64,000 bases of DNA, taken from positions 496,001-560,000 of the forward strand of contig NZ_JAKZBV010000001.1 in NCBI RefSeq assembly GCF_022539255.1, read 5' to 3'. Positions 48,188 through 56,768 of this stretch are shown piece by piece (the stretch's first letter is position 1; every line of letters starts with the position of its first letter). The notes beneath the pieces were generated by a model, which made no database searches, was not told the DNA's origin, and saw only the letters and a program-made list of their open reading frames with translations. The translations under genes and the position numbers were made by a program. This DNA is from Sinomonas terrae (GTDB lineage Bacteria > Actinomycetota > Actinomycetes > Actinomycetales > Micrococcaceae).

Positions 48188-50821
48188 TCACGCCTCCAGG
48201 GTCACATCCTGCGGGTCCTTGTCCGGTCGCCAGCCCCGCCACACGGGATGGCGCAGCCGCCCCGCGTCCGTCCACTCGCCGTAGCGGACCTCGCCGACGA
48301 GCTTCGGCTGGACCCAGTGGACGTCGACGGTGTCCTCGCGGGGGATGTCGCCGAATGGCGTCGTCTTGCGCTCCAGACGGTGGAGCTTCTTCGCGATTTC
48401 GACCAGATCCCGCTCGGAGAAGCCGGTCCCGACCTTGCCCGCATAGCGCAGGCCGCCGTCGTCGTCCGGGATCCCCAGGAGCAGGGAGCCCACCGTGTTC
48501 TCCCGGTTGCCCTTGCCCTCGCGCCAGCCGCCGATCACGACTTCCTGCATACGCTCGTGCTTGATCTTGAGCCACGCCCCCGAGCGCTTGCCGGGCTCGT
48601 AGCGCGCGGAGAGCCGCTTCGCGACGACGCCCTCGAGCCCGTGCTCAGCCGAGGCCTCGAGCACGGAGTCGATGTCGTCGTGGAAGATCGGGGAGAGCTG
48701 CACGTTCTCGGGAAGGCCGCCCTCGGCGAGGACTTCGAGAGCCTCGCGCCGTTCGCGGAACGGCAGGGGAGTGAGGTCGCGTCCCTCGAACTCGAGGAGG
48801 TCGAAGAGCACGATCTGCACGGGATAGTTGCGTCGGGCGGCCGCGACGTCGGTTGGGTCCGTGAGGCCCATGCGCTGCTGGAGCCGGGAGAACGAGGGTC
48901 GGCCGCGCGAATCCATGGCGACGATCTCACCGTCGAGGATGGCGGGGCCGAGTTCGGCGAGGCCCGCGAGTTCGGGATAGGTCCCGGTGGTGTCGAGGCC
49001 GCGCCTGCTGATGAGCTTGAGCTGGTCTCGCGCGTCGACGACCGCGCGGACGCCGTCCCACTTCATCTCGAGGGCCCAGTCGTCGCCGTGGACGAGGCCC
49101 GGTGTGCCGATCTGGGCGAGCATGGGCGACGGCGCCGCCCCGCCTCCCGTTGCGCCGTCACCTTTACCGTGTAGACGTGACGGCGCGACCGGGGGACCCT
49201 GCGTAGGTGACGGTGCGACAGGGGTGGGTTCGGCGCTGGGGGTGGGCTCGGCGCCCGGGGTGGGTTCGGCGGCGTCGTCCTCCTCGTGGTGACGCGCGCC
49301 CTGTCGCCAATGGCCTTTCGCCTGGTCCTTCATGAGGTGGATGAGCCAGTTCTTCTCGTCGCCCCCGCTGCCAGTCTGGATGAGCGCGATCCGCACGGGC
49401 CTGCCGTCGGCGATCGAGGCGAGGCCGCCGCCCTCGCGACCGTGCAGGATCGCGATGATCTCCTTGTCGCGCCACTTCTCGAGCTCGTAGGTGCCGGTGT
49501 CCCAGATGAACATGTCGCCGGCGCCGTATTCGCCCTTCGGGATGCTCCCCGAGAACGTGAGGTACTCGATCGGGTGGTCCTCGGTGTGCACGGCAAGATG
49601 GTTGCGCCCTGCGTCGGAAGGCACGCCCTTCGGCAGCGCGAACGAGGCGAGCACGCCCTCATGCTCGAGCCGCAGGTCCCAGTGCAGGCGGCGCGCGTGG
49701 TGCTCATGGATCACAAAGGTGTTGCCCTCGCCGGGCGTGGGGGATTCCATCGGCACGGGCTCGGGAGTCGCGGCGGCGTCCCGCTTTGCGCGGTAGGCAG
49801 TGAGGGAGTCGTTGCCGCCCTTAGTGGTGGTGGCCTTGGAAGGCGCGGACGACGGCGGGGGCGGGCTGCCGTCGTCGTGCGCGGCCTTCTTGCGGCTCCC
49901 CGAGCCGTGGTCGTCGGACGAACGCTCCACGGGGTCCGACAACAATGGCGCGAACAGGTTCCCGTACTTCTCGATCCGCGCCGCCATCTGGTCGTAGCGC
50001 ACATGTGCCAGATCGGGCGATTCGAGCTCGGCCCATGTCCTCGGGGCCGCAACCATCGGCTGGGCCCGGCCGCGCAGCGAGTACGGCGCGATCGTTGTCT
50101 TCTGCCCGCTGTTCTGGCTCCAGTCCACGAGCACGCGGCCTTGGCGCAGCGTCTTCTTCTGGTCGCTCACCACGAGGTCGGGGTGGTCGGCGGCGAGGGA
50201 TCGGGCGAGTTCGTGGGCGACGGCGGAGACCTGTTCCCACTTCTGGCTCATGTCGAGCTTGGCGTAGAGGTGGATGCCCTTGCTGCCGCTCGTCACAGGA
50301 ACCGTGGTCATACCGAGATCGTCGAGGATCGGCTTGATGAGATGGGCGACTTCGACGCACTCCGGAAGCCCCGCGCCCGGGCCGGGGTCGAGGTCGAGGA
50401 CAAGCCTGTCGGGGTGGAGCATCTTGTCGTCGCCGGCGACCCGCCACTGGGGCACGTGGATCTCGAGGGCGGCCATCTGGCCGAGCCAGATGAGGGTTGC
50501 GAGGTCGTTGACCAGGGGATACGTGTTGGTCGAGTGGCGGTGATGGAGCGTCACCCGCTTGACCCAGCGGGGAGTGGAATTGTCGAGGTTCTTCTGGAAG
50601 AACACCTGACCGGGCTCCTCGGCAGTCCCGACGCCGTGCACCCAGCGCTTGCGGGTCGCAGGCCGATCCCTCACGACAGGGATCATGAGCGGTGCGACCA
50701 AACGCAGGTAGTCGAGGATCTCGGCTTTGGTGACCCCGGCCTCTGGATAGAGCACCTTGTCCAGATTCGAGAGGCGGACCTCGCGGCCTTCGACCTCGAC
50801 GATCTCGCGATTCGCTGCCAT
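48188..50821 (-). CDS. ligD: Multifunctional NHEJ DNA ligase LigD (polymerase-phosphoesterase-ligase)
   Basis: An 877-aa protein. Primase-polymerase domain at about 10-300 (LSNLDKVLYPEAGVTKAEIL; LVLDLDPGPGAG with the metal Asp pair). 3'-phosphoesterase at about 360-510 (FVIHEHHARRLHWDLRLEH). ATP-dependent ligase at about 575-877 with KWDGVRA (Lys near 588). It processes and seals double-strand breaks with Ku. ATG at 50821 with AAAGGTGA upstream; the longer frame adds non-homologous sequence. The linker before the ligase domain contains EPTP repeats and a palindrome-derived insert. Confidence 0.94.
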   Translation of the reverse strand: MAANREIVEVEGREVRLSNLDKVLYPEAGVTKAEILDYLRLVAPLMIPVVRDRPATRKRWVHGVGTAEEPGQVFFQKNLDNSTPRWVKRVTLHHRHSTNTYPLVNDLATLIWLGQMAALEIHVPQWRVAGDDKMLHPDRLVLDLDPGPGAGLPECVEVAHLIKPILDDLGMTTVPVTSGSKGIHLYAKLDMSQKWEQVSAVAHELARSLAADHPDLVVSDQKKTLRQGRVLVDWSQNSGQKTTIAPYSLRGRAQPMVAAPRTWAELESPDLAHVRYDQMAARIEKYGNLFAPLLSDPVERSSDDHGSGSRKKAAHDDGSPPPPSSAPSKATTTKGGNDSLTAYRAKRDAAATPEPVPMESPTPGEGNTFVIHEHHARRLHWDLRLEHEGVLASFALPKGVPSDAGRNHLAVHTEDHPIEYLTFSGSIPKGEYGAGDMFIWDTGTYELEKWRDKEIIAILHGREGGGLASIADGRPVRIALIQTGSGGDEKNWLIHLMKDQAKGHWRQGARHHEEDDAAEPTPGAEPTPSAEPTPVAPSPTQGPPVAPSRLHGKGDGATGGGAAPSPMLAQIGTPGLVHGDDWALEMKWDGVRAVVDARDQLKLISRRGLDTTGTYPELAGLAELGPAILDGEIVAMDSRGRPSFSRLQQRMGLTDPTDVAAARRNYPVQIVLFDLLEFEGRDLTPLPFRERREALEVLAEGGLPENVQLSPIFHDDIDSVLEASAEHGLEGVVAKRLSARYEPGKRSGAWLKIKHERMQEVVIGGWREGKGNRENTVGSLLLGIPDDDGGLRYAGKVGTGFSERDLVEIAKKLHRLERKTTPFGDIPREDTVDVHWVQPKLVGEVRYGEWTDAGRLRHPVWRGWRPDKDPQDVTLEA
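49149..49230. repeat. Palindromic-element remnant in the LigD linker
   Basis: GTTGCGCCGTCAC (49149-49161) and GTGACGGCGCGAC (49177-49189) are inverted half sites of the dispersed element with one mismatch. A further half, GTAGGTGACGGTGCGACAGG, follows at 49203. In frame these encode PVAPSPTQGPPVAPSRLHG, continuing KGDGATGGG, between the phosphoesterase and ligase domains. Confidence 0.8.
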
Positions 50822-50916
50822 GGCGTCACCTTTCCACTCGGCGCGGCAAGAGTGAAGGGTTGCCTGAAAACGCCTCCGCTCTGTTTGAATACCCAGAAGC
50901 GACGCAGGATATCGGC

Positions 50917-51978
50917 ATGGACCTTCCTGTGATGCCGCCCATCGAACCGATGCTCGCCAAAGCCGTGCCCGAGATCCCGGACGTCGGCCACAGTGAGCCA
51001 AAATGGGACGGCTTCCGCACGATTGCCTTCAAGGACGGCGACGAGATCGTGCTCGGCAGCCGAAACGACAAGCCGATGACCCGCTATTTCCCGGAACTCG
51101 TCGAAGAACTTCGCCGGGCCCTTCCCGAGAAATGCGTGCTCGACGGCGAAATCGTGCTCATCCGCGATGGGCGGCTCGATTTCGAGGCACTCCAGCAACG
51201 TATTCACCCTGCGGAAAGCAGGGTCAAGCTGCTTTCGAGGGAAACTCCTGTGGCACTCGTTGCCTTTGACGTCCTCGCGCTCGGCGACTCGAATCTCATG
51301 CGCAAGCCCTTCGAGGAGCGCCGCGACACGCTCCGCGAAGCCCTCGACGAGGGAACGGAATCGGTATTCCTCACGCCCTCGACCAATGATCTCGAGCAGG
51401 CGAAGAAATGGTTCCGAGAATTCGAGGGAGCAGGCCTCGATGGAATTGTCGCGAAACGGCTCGACAAGCCCTACGAACCGGGCAAGCGGACCATGTTCAA
51501 GGTCAAGCACGAACGGACAGCCGACTGCGTTGTCGCAGGATTCCGGTGGCACAAGACCGGTGGCGTAGTCGGCTCGCTGCTCCTGGGGCTGTACGACGGC
51601 GAAGGCCGGCTTCATCACGTTGGCGTCGCCGCCTCCTTCCCCATGGCGAAGCGGCGGAGCCTCGTCGGGGAACTCGAGCCGCTCGTCGAGAAGGATCTCT
51701 CAGCCCATCCGTGGGGAGACTGGGCGAACCAGGAGGCGCATCAGGGAACGAGGATGCCGGGCGCGGTCAGCCGCTGGAGCGCCGGGAAAGACCTTTCGTT
51801 CGTCCCCCTGCGGCCGGAGTTGGTCGTCGAAGTGGCCTACGACCATATGGAGGGCGACCGCTTCCGCCATACCGCGCAATTCCGCCGCTGGCGCACCGAC
51901 AGGGATCCCGAGAGCTGCAACTACGCGCAGCTCGAAACCGCGGCATCGTTCGACGTCGAGAAGATCCTGGGCAGGTAA
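50917..51978 (+). CDS. ligC: ATP-dependent DNA ligase LigC-type
   Basis: A 353-aa ligase closely matching LigC architecture: adenylation domain with KWDGFR (Lys near 29), GSRNDKPMTRYFPELV, DGEIVLI and VAKRLDKPYEPGKR, then an OB-fold. It starts MDLPVMPPIEPMLAK, like mycobacterial LigC. The ATG at 50917 is preceded by AGGA; an in-frame TTG at 50860 is possible but not family-like. Divergent from ligD with a 95-bp gap. Role: back-up ligation in repair, including excision repair in mycobacteria. Confidence 0.92.
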   Translation: MDLPVMPPIEPMLAKAVPEIPDVGHSEPKWDGFRTIAFKDGDEIVLGSRNDKPMTRYFPELVEELRRALPEKCVLDGEIVLIRDGRLDFEALQQRIHPAESRVKLLSRETPVALVAFDVLALGDSNLMRKPFEERRDTLREALDEGTESVFLTPSTNDLEQAKKWFREFEGAGLDGIVAKRLDKPYEPGKRTMFKVKHERTADCVVAGFRWHKTGGVVGSLLLGLYDGEGRLHHVGVAASFPMAKRRSLVGELEPLVEKDLSAHPWGDWANQEAHQGTRMPGAVSRWSAGKDLSFVPLRPELVVEVAYDHMEGDRFRHTAQFRRWRTDRDPESCNYAQLETAASFDVEKILGR

Positions 51979-52019
51979 TTCGCCACCCGCAGCGCGGGGG
52001 AAAGCGCGCGGGAAAGGGG

Positions 52020-52056
52020 GACGCCGGCCCTCCCCGGATTTGGGACGGCCGGCGTC
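52020..52056. terminator. Hairpin between ligC and csbD
   Basis: GACGCCGGCC (52020-52029) and GGCCGGCGTC (52047-52056) are exact complements 42 bp after the ligC stop and 57 bp before the csbD stop. Convergent arrangement suggests use by both. The following GAGTTC/GAACTC copies near 52070-52110 could form a second small stem. Confidence 0.65.
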
Positions 52057-52112
52057 GACTGCTTTCAGCGAGTTCTAGGCGCGAACTCCGAGTTCTTGCC
52101 ACGAACTCCTTT

Positions 52113-52313
52113 TTAGTCGTGCTTCTTAAAGGCGTCCTTGACGTCCTCGAAGGCGTCCTTCACCTTCTCGCCGGCCTGCTTCAGGCCCGCAGACGTCTGA
52201 TCCCGCTGGCCTTCTCTCACGAGCTCAGGGTCGTCATTGGAGCGGCCCAGCGCTTCTTTGGCCTTGCCGCCGAGTTCTTCGGCCTTATTGCTGGCCTTGT
52301 CGTCGATTCCCAT
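52113..52313 (-). CDS. CsbD-family stress protein
   Basis: A 66-aa hydrophilic protein, MGIDDKASNKAEELGGKAKE then QAGEKVKDAFEDVKDAF, of the CsbD family. These are general-stress proteins of unknown function. The ATG at 52313 has GGAGGG 5 nt upstream; an in-frame ATG at 52337 is upstream of that site. Confidence 0.88.
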   Translation of the reverse strand: MGIDDKASNKAEELGGKAKEALGRSNDDPELVREGQRDQTSAGLKQAGEKVKDAFEDVKDAFKKHD

Positions 52314-52527
52314 GCTGCCCTCCGTTCCAGCGGGCACTTTGCCTGGCCCGCTTCTTCAGTCAGATCGGCGCTCGCGATGCGGCGGGCGCCAGCGCTTGGG
52401 TCGGGGCTGCTCTGTTCCTTACCCGGAAGGGTGGGATTCAATCCGCTAGGAGAGCCGAGAGCGGAGGAGTTGGTGAAGCGAAGGGGCTGATAAGGGAGGG
52501 CGCCGACCGATCGCGGCAGTTGCCCGG

Positions 52528-52980
52528 CTACTGATCGCTGGGCGGTTTGCGTCGATGGAATAAGTATCGCTGCGGAACAAAAAACCAGAACAGGAAGAGG
52601 ATCATTAGAAGAATGACCACGACGTCCGCATTGAGCAACGTCTTCCCCGTCGCAGCCCAGAGGAGGATGTATCCAGAACTGGTTGCGCCGACGCAGGCAA
52701 CGTAAGTGACTAGGCGACTCATCGGCGTGGACGGAGTTCGTATATCCCTTACGCGACGAATTCTCCCCCTGCTGGGATCTCGAGGGCGGAACCAATATTG
52801 CTGCGGTAACCAAAAGACATAAAGCGGCGACGCCGCGCTCACAAGCACGCCCGCTAGGCTCCAAAGGGGAAAATTTGGCGAAATCAATGGCCCACAAAAG
52901 CCACAATGTTCCCCAAAGGGCGATGCCAACACATAGCGGTGGTAGCAGCGTAGTAGCCGCCTGCCGCGAACCATGCCCAT
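52528..52980 (-). CDS. Hypothetical membrane protein, possibly frameshifted
   Basis: A 150-aa frame with three hydrophobic stretches (WSLAGVLVSAASPLYVF, VTYVACVGATSSGYILLW, VVVILLMILFLFWFFVP) and a basic C-terminus. The DNA is visibly less GC-rich than the surroundings. The N-terminal 35 residues (many Cys/His/Arg) look unlike a protein. In another frame, the same DNA reads LCVGIALWGTLWLLWAIDFA, a good membrane helix, and joins the main frame at the AAATTTTCCCCTTT run near 52865-52878. A one-base indel is therefore likely. No family recognised. Confidence 0.5.
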   Translation of the reverse strand: MGMVRGRRLLRCYHRYVLASPFGEHCGFCGPLISPNFPLWSLAGVLVSAASPLYVFWLPQQYWFRPRDPSRGRIRRVRDIRTPSTPMSRLVTYVACVGATSSGYILLWAATGKTLLNADVVVILLMILFLFWFFVPQRYLFHRRKPPSDQ

Positions 52981-52984
52981 CCGC

Positions 52985-53305
52985 AGCAGCTCCGGGCCGT
53001 CTACACCGCCAAGGACCCCGCAGCCGGAAGGAGGACTGTAGAGGGGTCCTGGCCGTCTTCCCGGCCTGCCCGATCCCCGAGATCGGGCGGGCTCGGGAAG
53101 ACCCTGCGCCGTTGGAGGAAGGCGTTCCTGCCTACTTCACGCCAAGGACGCTTCCAACGGACCCACAGAGGACGTCGACGGAGTCATCGAGATAACTCGG
53201 CGGGTCGCCCGCGGCTTCCGCGACTTCGGCATCTACCGGCAAATATGCCTACTCTCAGCCGGTGGCCACCGGGCCTGGAGGAAGGCCCCCCAGCCATGCT
53301 TAGAT
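52985..53305 (+). pseudogene. Decayed ISL3-family transposase, C-terminal part
   Basis: Pieces of an ISL3 transposase can be read in order across frames: QLRAVYTAKDP (from about 52987), VLAVFPACPIPEIG (53048), GLGKTLRRWRKAFL (53091), then DASNGPTEDVDGVIEITRR and VARGFRDFGIYRQICLL (53149-53250). The TE...DGVIE segment holds the last catalytic Glu of the DDE triad. At least three frame changes separate the pieces, so it is inactive. No N-terminal half or terminal inverted repeats were found. It abuts the lower-GC membrane gene, suggesting a small acquired patch. Confidence 0.75.
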
Positions 53306-53316
53306 CCGAAGCTCCC

Positions 53317-54900
53317 CTACACCGCGTGCGCCGACTCCCGTTCCCGGACAACAGGGGCAGGCTTGAGTGGGGTCAAAGTAAGCCCGATCAGCTGCGCCGT
53401 CCCGCCGACCGCGTAGACGGAGGCGCCTGTGCTCGCAGAACCGGGGAAGACCTGCTCCGCGAACGTCACCAGCCCTCCCTGAGCGAAGACCTCGACCGAG
53501 CCTGCGTCGACGTAGATCTCGAGCCGGAGCCGGTTGCCGACCAGCTCCACTGGTGCCCCCTCGACGGAGGGGAACAGCGGATGGAGTTCGGCGTGCCCGG
53601 AGGCGCGCCGGTCCAGCACAAGTTCACCACGTTCGACGTCGTAGCACAGTCGTGTTCCTTCCTCGCCGGATTGCTCTCCCGGCTGCAGAAGCACAAGGCC
53701 GAATTCCTCGGCGGAGCCGGCGTCGAACGTCGCCTCGACGAGGCACGGCTCGGCGCCGCACTCCACGGGAAGCCGGTGGACGCCTTCCGGCACGTCCAAG
53801 AGGCCGAGCGATCGAGCGGCGCCAGTCGCCTCGAGGCCGGGCACCACGCGCTGCTCGAGCACCAGACGCCCCGCACGAGTGCGGAGGGCGGCCTCGCGGG
53901 GGAGGGCCATCGAGCCGCGCCAGGGGGAGGTGGGCAGGCTGCGGGCGTAGTCCCAGTTGTTCATCCAGCCGACGAGGATCCGGCGGCCATCCGGGACATT
54001 GTTGAACGAGACGGTCGCGTAATAGTCCCGGCCGAAGTCGAGCCACCCGTATTCGGCGGCGGGAGCGCCGTCGTCGTCCGCCGAGGCCCCCACACCTGTG
54101 GAGGTGAACGTCATGCCGTCGAAATCGCCGAGGAAGTAGATCCCGGCCGAACCGCCCTCGCCGTCCTCACGGTGGAGGTTGATCACGAGGACCCACTTCA
54201 CGTGCTCGGGGTTGCCGTCGACGGCAAGGGGGAACAGATCGGGGCATTCCCAGATGAGCCCCACCTTGCCAGCCGCCTCGAAGTCGCTGAGGTGGCTCCA
54301 ATTCCGCAGGTCGTCGGAGCGGTACAGAACCGCCTTCCGCTCGACCGCCTCGACCGCAACCATGACCCAGTACGAGCCGGCAGCCCCCGAATAGCGGAAC
54401 ACCTTGGGGTCGCGGAACTCGCGCGAGCCGCGGTCCAAGACGGGGTTGCCCTCGAACTTCGCCCACGTCTCCCCGCCGTCGAGGCTGTACGCGAGCGACT
54501 GCGCCTGCAGGCCGTGGAACCGCGAGTCCTCGGCGTACGCGCTCGTGTAGATCGCGACGAGGGGCGAGCTTCCCGGCTCCCCGAAACCGCTCGTGTTGCC
54601 CTCGTCCACCACCACGCTGCCGGAGAAGATCTGCTCCTCGTCGTCACACAGGATGGCTACGGGCCGGTCGTGCCAGTGGATCAGGTCGCTCGAGACCGCA
54701 TGGCCCCACGACATGTTGGCATGGGTGGTTCCGTACGGGTTGTTCTGGAAGAAAAGGTGGTACAGGCCGTCCGCGTAGACGAGGCCGTTGGGGTCGTTGA
54801 TCCAGGTGTCGGCGCCCGTGTAGTGGATCTGGGGTCGGTAGGCTTCCTCGCCGAAGGAAACGGGCTCGCCGGAGGTGGAGGGCGGGGTCGGTTCGGTCAT
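53317..54900 (-). CDS. Glycoside hydrolase family 32 beta-fructosidase (levanase/invertase-like)
   Basis: A 527-aa GH32 enzyme. Five-bladed propeller with the nucleophile motif WINDPNG near residue 34, FRDPK near 162 and WECPD (acid/base Glu) near 220. C-terminal beta-sandwich at about 370-515. No signal peptide, so it acts on sugars after import: sucrose, kestose or short fructo-oligosaccharides. Last gene of an operon with a three-component sugar ABC importer under LacI control. Confidence 0.93.
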   Translation of the reverse strand: MTEPTPPSTSGEPVSFGEEAYRPQIHYTGADTWINDPNGLVYADGLYHLFFQNNPYGTTHANMSWGHAVSSDLIHWHDRPVAILCDDEEQIFSGSVVVDEGNTSGFGEPGSSPLVAIYTSAYAEDSRFHGLQAQSLAYSLDGGETWAKFEGNPVLDRGSREFRDPKVFRYSGAAGSYWVMVAVEAVERKAVLYRSDDLRNWSHLSDFEAAGKVGLIWECPDLFPLAVDGNPEHVKWVLVINLHREDGEGGSAGIYFLGDFDGMTFTSTGVGASADDDGAPAAEYGWLDFGRDYYATVSFNNVPDGRRILVGWMNNWDYARSLPTSPWRGSMALPREAALRTRAGRLVLEQRVVPGLEATGAARSLGLLDVPEGVHRLPVECGAEPCLVEATFDAGSAEEFGLVLLQPGEQSGEEGTRLCYDVERGELVLDRRASGHAELHPLFPSVEGAPVELVGNRLRLEIYVDAGSVEVFAQGGLVTFAEQVFPGSASTGASVYAVGGTAQLIGLTLTPLKPAPVVRERESAHAV

Positions 54901-54919
54901 GGTCTTCTTTCAGGTGTGG

Positions 54920-55813
54920 TCAGCGGAACGAGCCCGCGGTGATGCCTTCGACGAAGTAGCGCTGGGCGAGCAGGAAGATGGCGATGCTCGGGATCAGGGC
55001 GATGACGATGCCGGCCAGGACGATCGAGATACTGCCCGTGCCGAAGTTTCCCTGGAGGGAGACGAGGCCGACGGGGAGGGTGAAGTTGTTGGTGGACTGC
55101 AGGAAGATGAGAGGCCGGAAGAACTCGTTCCAGTAGGCGGAGAAGTTCAGGACGGCGAGGGTCGCCATCGGCGGGAGCGCGATCGGTGCGTAGATCCGGG
55201 CGAAGATCTGGAAGTTCGAGGCCCCGTCGACGCGGGCCGCCTCGGCGAGCTCCGACGGCATCTGCAGGAAGTACTGCCGCATGAGGAACGTCCCAAAGGC
55301 CCCGCCGACGGCCGGGATCACGAGCGACCAGAGGTTGTCCGAGAGTCCGAGGTAGCGGATGAGGATGAAGATCGGGATGATCGTCGTCTGGGCCGGGACC
55401 ATCATGGTCGCGAGGACCATGGCGAACACCGCGCCCTTCCCACGGAACCGGACCAGGGCGAACGCGTACCCGCTCATCGTCGACGTGATGAGCTGGAGGA
55501 TGACGATCGCGCCCGTGACGATGACGCTGTTGAGGAAGAAGGTCGCGAGCGGCACCTGATCGAACACGGCCGAGTAGTTCGACCAGACAGGGTTGAGCGG
55601 GATCCACTGCGGCGGATTGTCGAAGGACTGCGCTGGGATGCGCAGCGACGTCGAAATGGTCCAGAGGATCGGCAGGACGAAGACGGCTGCGATGACGATC
55701 AGGAGGACGAGGCCGAGGCCCCGGTACACCTTCCGCCGGCCGACGTGGGGGATCCGCGCCTTTTCGATGGTCGACGACGGCGGGGCCGGCTGGGGCTTGA
55801 TGGCAGTGCTCAC
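54920..55813 (-). CDS. Sugar ABC importer permease (MalG type)
   Basis: A 297-aa CUT1-family permease with six helices and the EAA loop PSELAEAARVDGASNFQIFARIYAP. GTG start at 55813 overlaps the previous stop (GTGA). Longer in-frame reading enters the neighbouring gene and is rejected. Confidence 0.92.
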   Translation of the reverse strand: MSTAIKPQPAPPSSTIEKARIPHVGRRKVYRGLGLVLLIVIAAVFVLPILWTISTSLRIPAQSFDNPPQWIPLNPVWSNYSAVFDQVPLATFFLNSVIVTGAIVILQLITSTMSGYAFALVRFRGKGAVFAMVLATMMVPAQTTIIPIFILIRYLGLSDNLWSLVIPAVGGAFGTFLMRQYFLQMPSELAEAARVDGASNFQIFARIYAPIALPPMATLAVLNFSAYWNEFFRPLIFLQSTNNFTLPVGLVSLQGNFGTGSISIVLAGIVIALIPSIAIFLLAQRYFVEGITAGSFR

Positions 55814-56766
55814 GAGTAGAACACCCACTTCCGGGAGATGAGGAACTGCAGCCCGGTGAGGACAAGCAGGAGCACGAACAGGACAACTGAGATGGCCGAG
55901 CCGTACCCGAACTGTATGTTCTGGAAGGCGGTGCGGTAGATGAGCATGACGGTGGTGGTGGTCGCGTCGCCGGGACCGCCCTTGGTCATGACGTAGGGCT
56001 GGTCGAAGATCTGCATCGCGTTGATGAGGCCGATGACGGCGGCGAAGAAGATCGTCGGGCTGATGAGCGGGAGCTTGATGGAGAAGAACGTCCTGATCGG
56101 GCCGGAGCCGTCGAGGGAGACCGCCTCGAGGATGTCCTTGGGGAGGGACCCCAGAGCGGCGACGAACAGGATGAACACGAACCCGAGCTGCTGCCACACG
56201 GCGACGATGACGATGGTCGCCGTCGCGCCGCCGGAGGAGCTGAGCCACTGCACGGCAGGGAGGTGCAGAAGCTGCAGATAGTAGTTGATGACGCCGAAGT
56301 GATCGTCGAAGAGGTAGCTGAACACGATCGAGATCGACGCCGCGGAGACGAGCAACGGCAGGAAGAACGCGGTGCGGAAGATCGAGCGTGCCCACATGGA
56401 CTTGCGCTGTTGGACCAGGAGGGCCATGGCGAGGCCGACGACGATCTGCAGCACCACGATCAGCGCGGCCAGCAGGGCGGTCACCCCGAAGGAGTGGATG
56501 ACCGACTGGTCGGCGGCGAGGTGGGTGAAGTTCTTCAGGCCCACGAACTGGGGCGGGCTGATGATGTCCCACGAGAAGAACGAGAGCACGAACGTGAAGA
56601 CGATCGGGGCGGCCGTGAAGACGAGGATCGAGGCGGCCGAGAGGGAGATCATGGCCCATCCGAACGCCCCTTCGCGGCGTGCGGCGCGCTTGCGATTGCG
56701 GGCCCTGTCCCCTTCAGAGCCGGGAGCGGCCCTGAAGGACTTGGTGCGGGTAGTGAGAGTGGTCAT
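55810..56766 (-). CDS. Sugar ABC importer permease (MalF type)
   Basis: A 318-aa CUT1-family permease with a charged N-terminal tail, six helices and the EAA loop PKDILEAVSLDGSGPIRTFFSIKLP. It starts 2 nt after the binding-protein gene. No ATPase gene is in the operon; such importers usually borrow a shared MsiK-type ATPase. Confidence 0.92.
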   Translation of the reverse strand: MTTLTTRTKSFRAAPGSEGDRARNRKRAARREGAFGWAMISLSAASILVFTAAPIVFTFVLSFFSWDIISPPQFVGLKNFTHLAADQSVIHSFGVTALLAALIVVLQIVVGLAMALLVQQRKSMWARSIFRTAFFLPLLVSAASISIVFSYLFDDHFGVINYYLQLLHLPAVQWLSSSGGATATIVIVAVWQQLGFVFILFVAALGSLPKDILEAVSLDGSGPIRTFFSIKLPLISPTIFFAAVIGLINAMQIFDQPYVMTKGGPGDATTTTVMLIYRTAFQNIQFGYGSAISVVLFVLLLVLTGLQFLISRKWVFYS

Positions 56767-56768
56767 GG

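Noticed and set aside
53317..54942. Plus-strand 565-aa frame opposite the GH32 gene
   Set aside because: Antisense shadow produced by high GC third positions; the minus frame has all GH32 motifs.
54920..56659. 579-aa version of the MalG-type permease
   Set aside because: N-terminal half is the MalF-type gene in another frame; GTG at 55813 forms the usual overlap.
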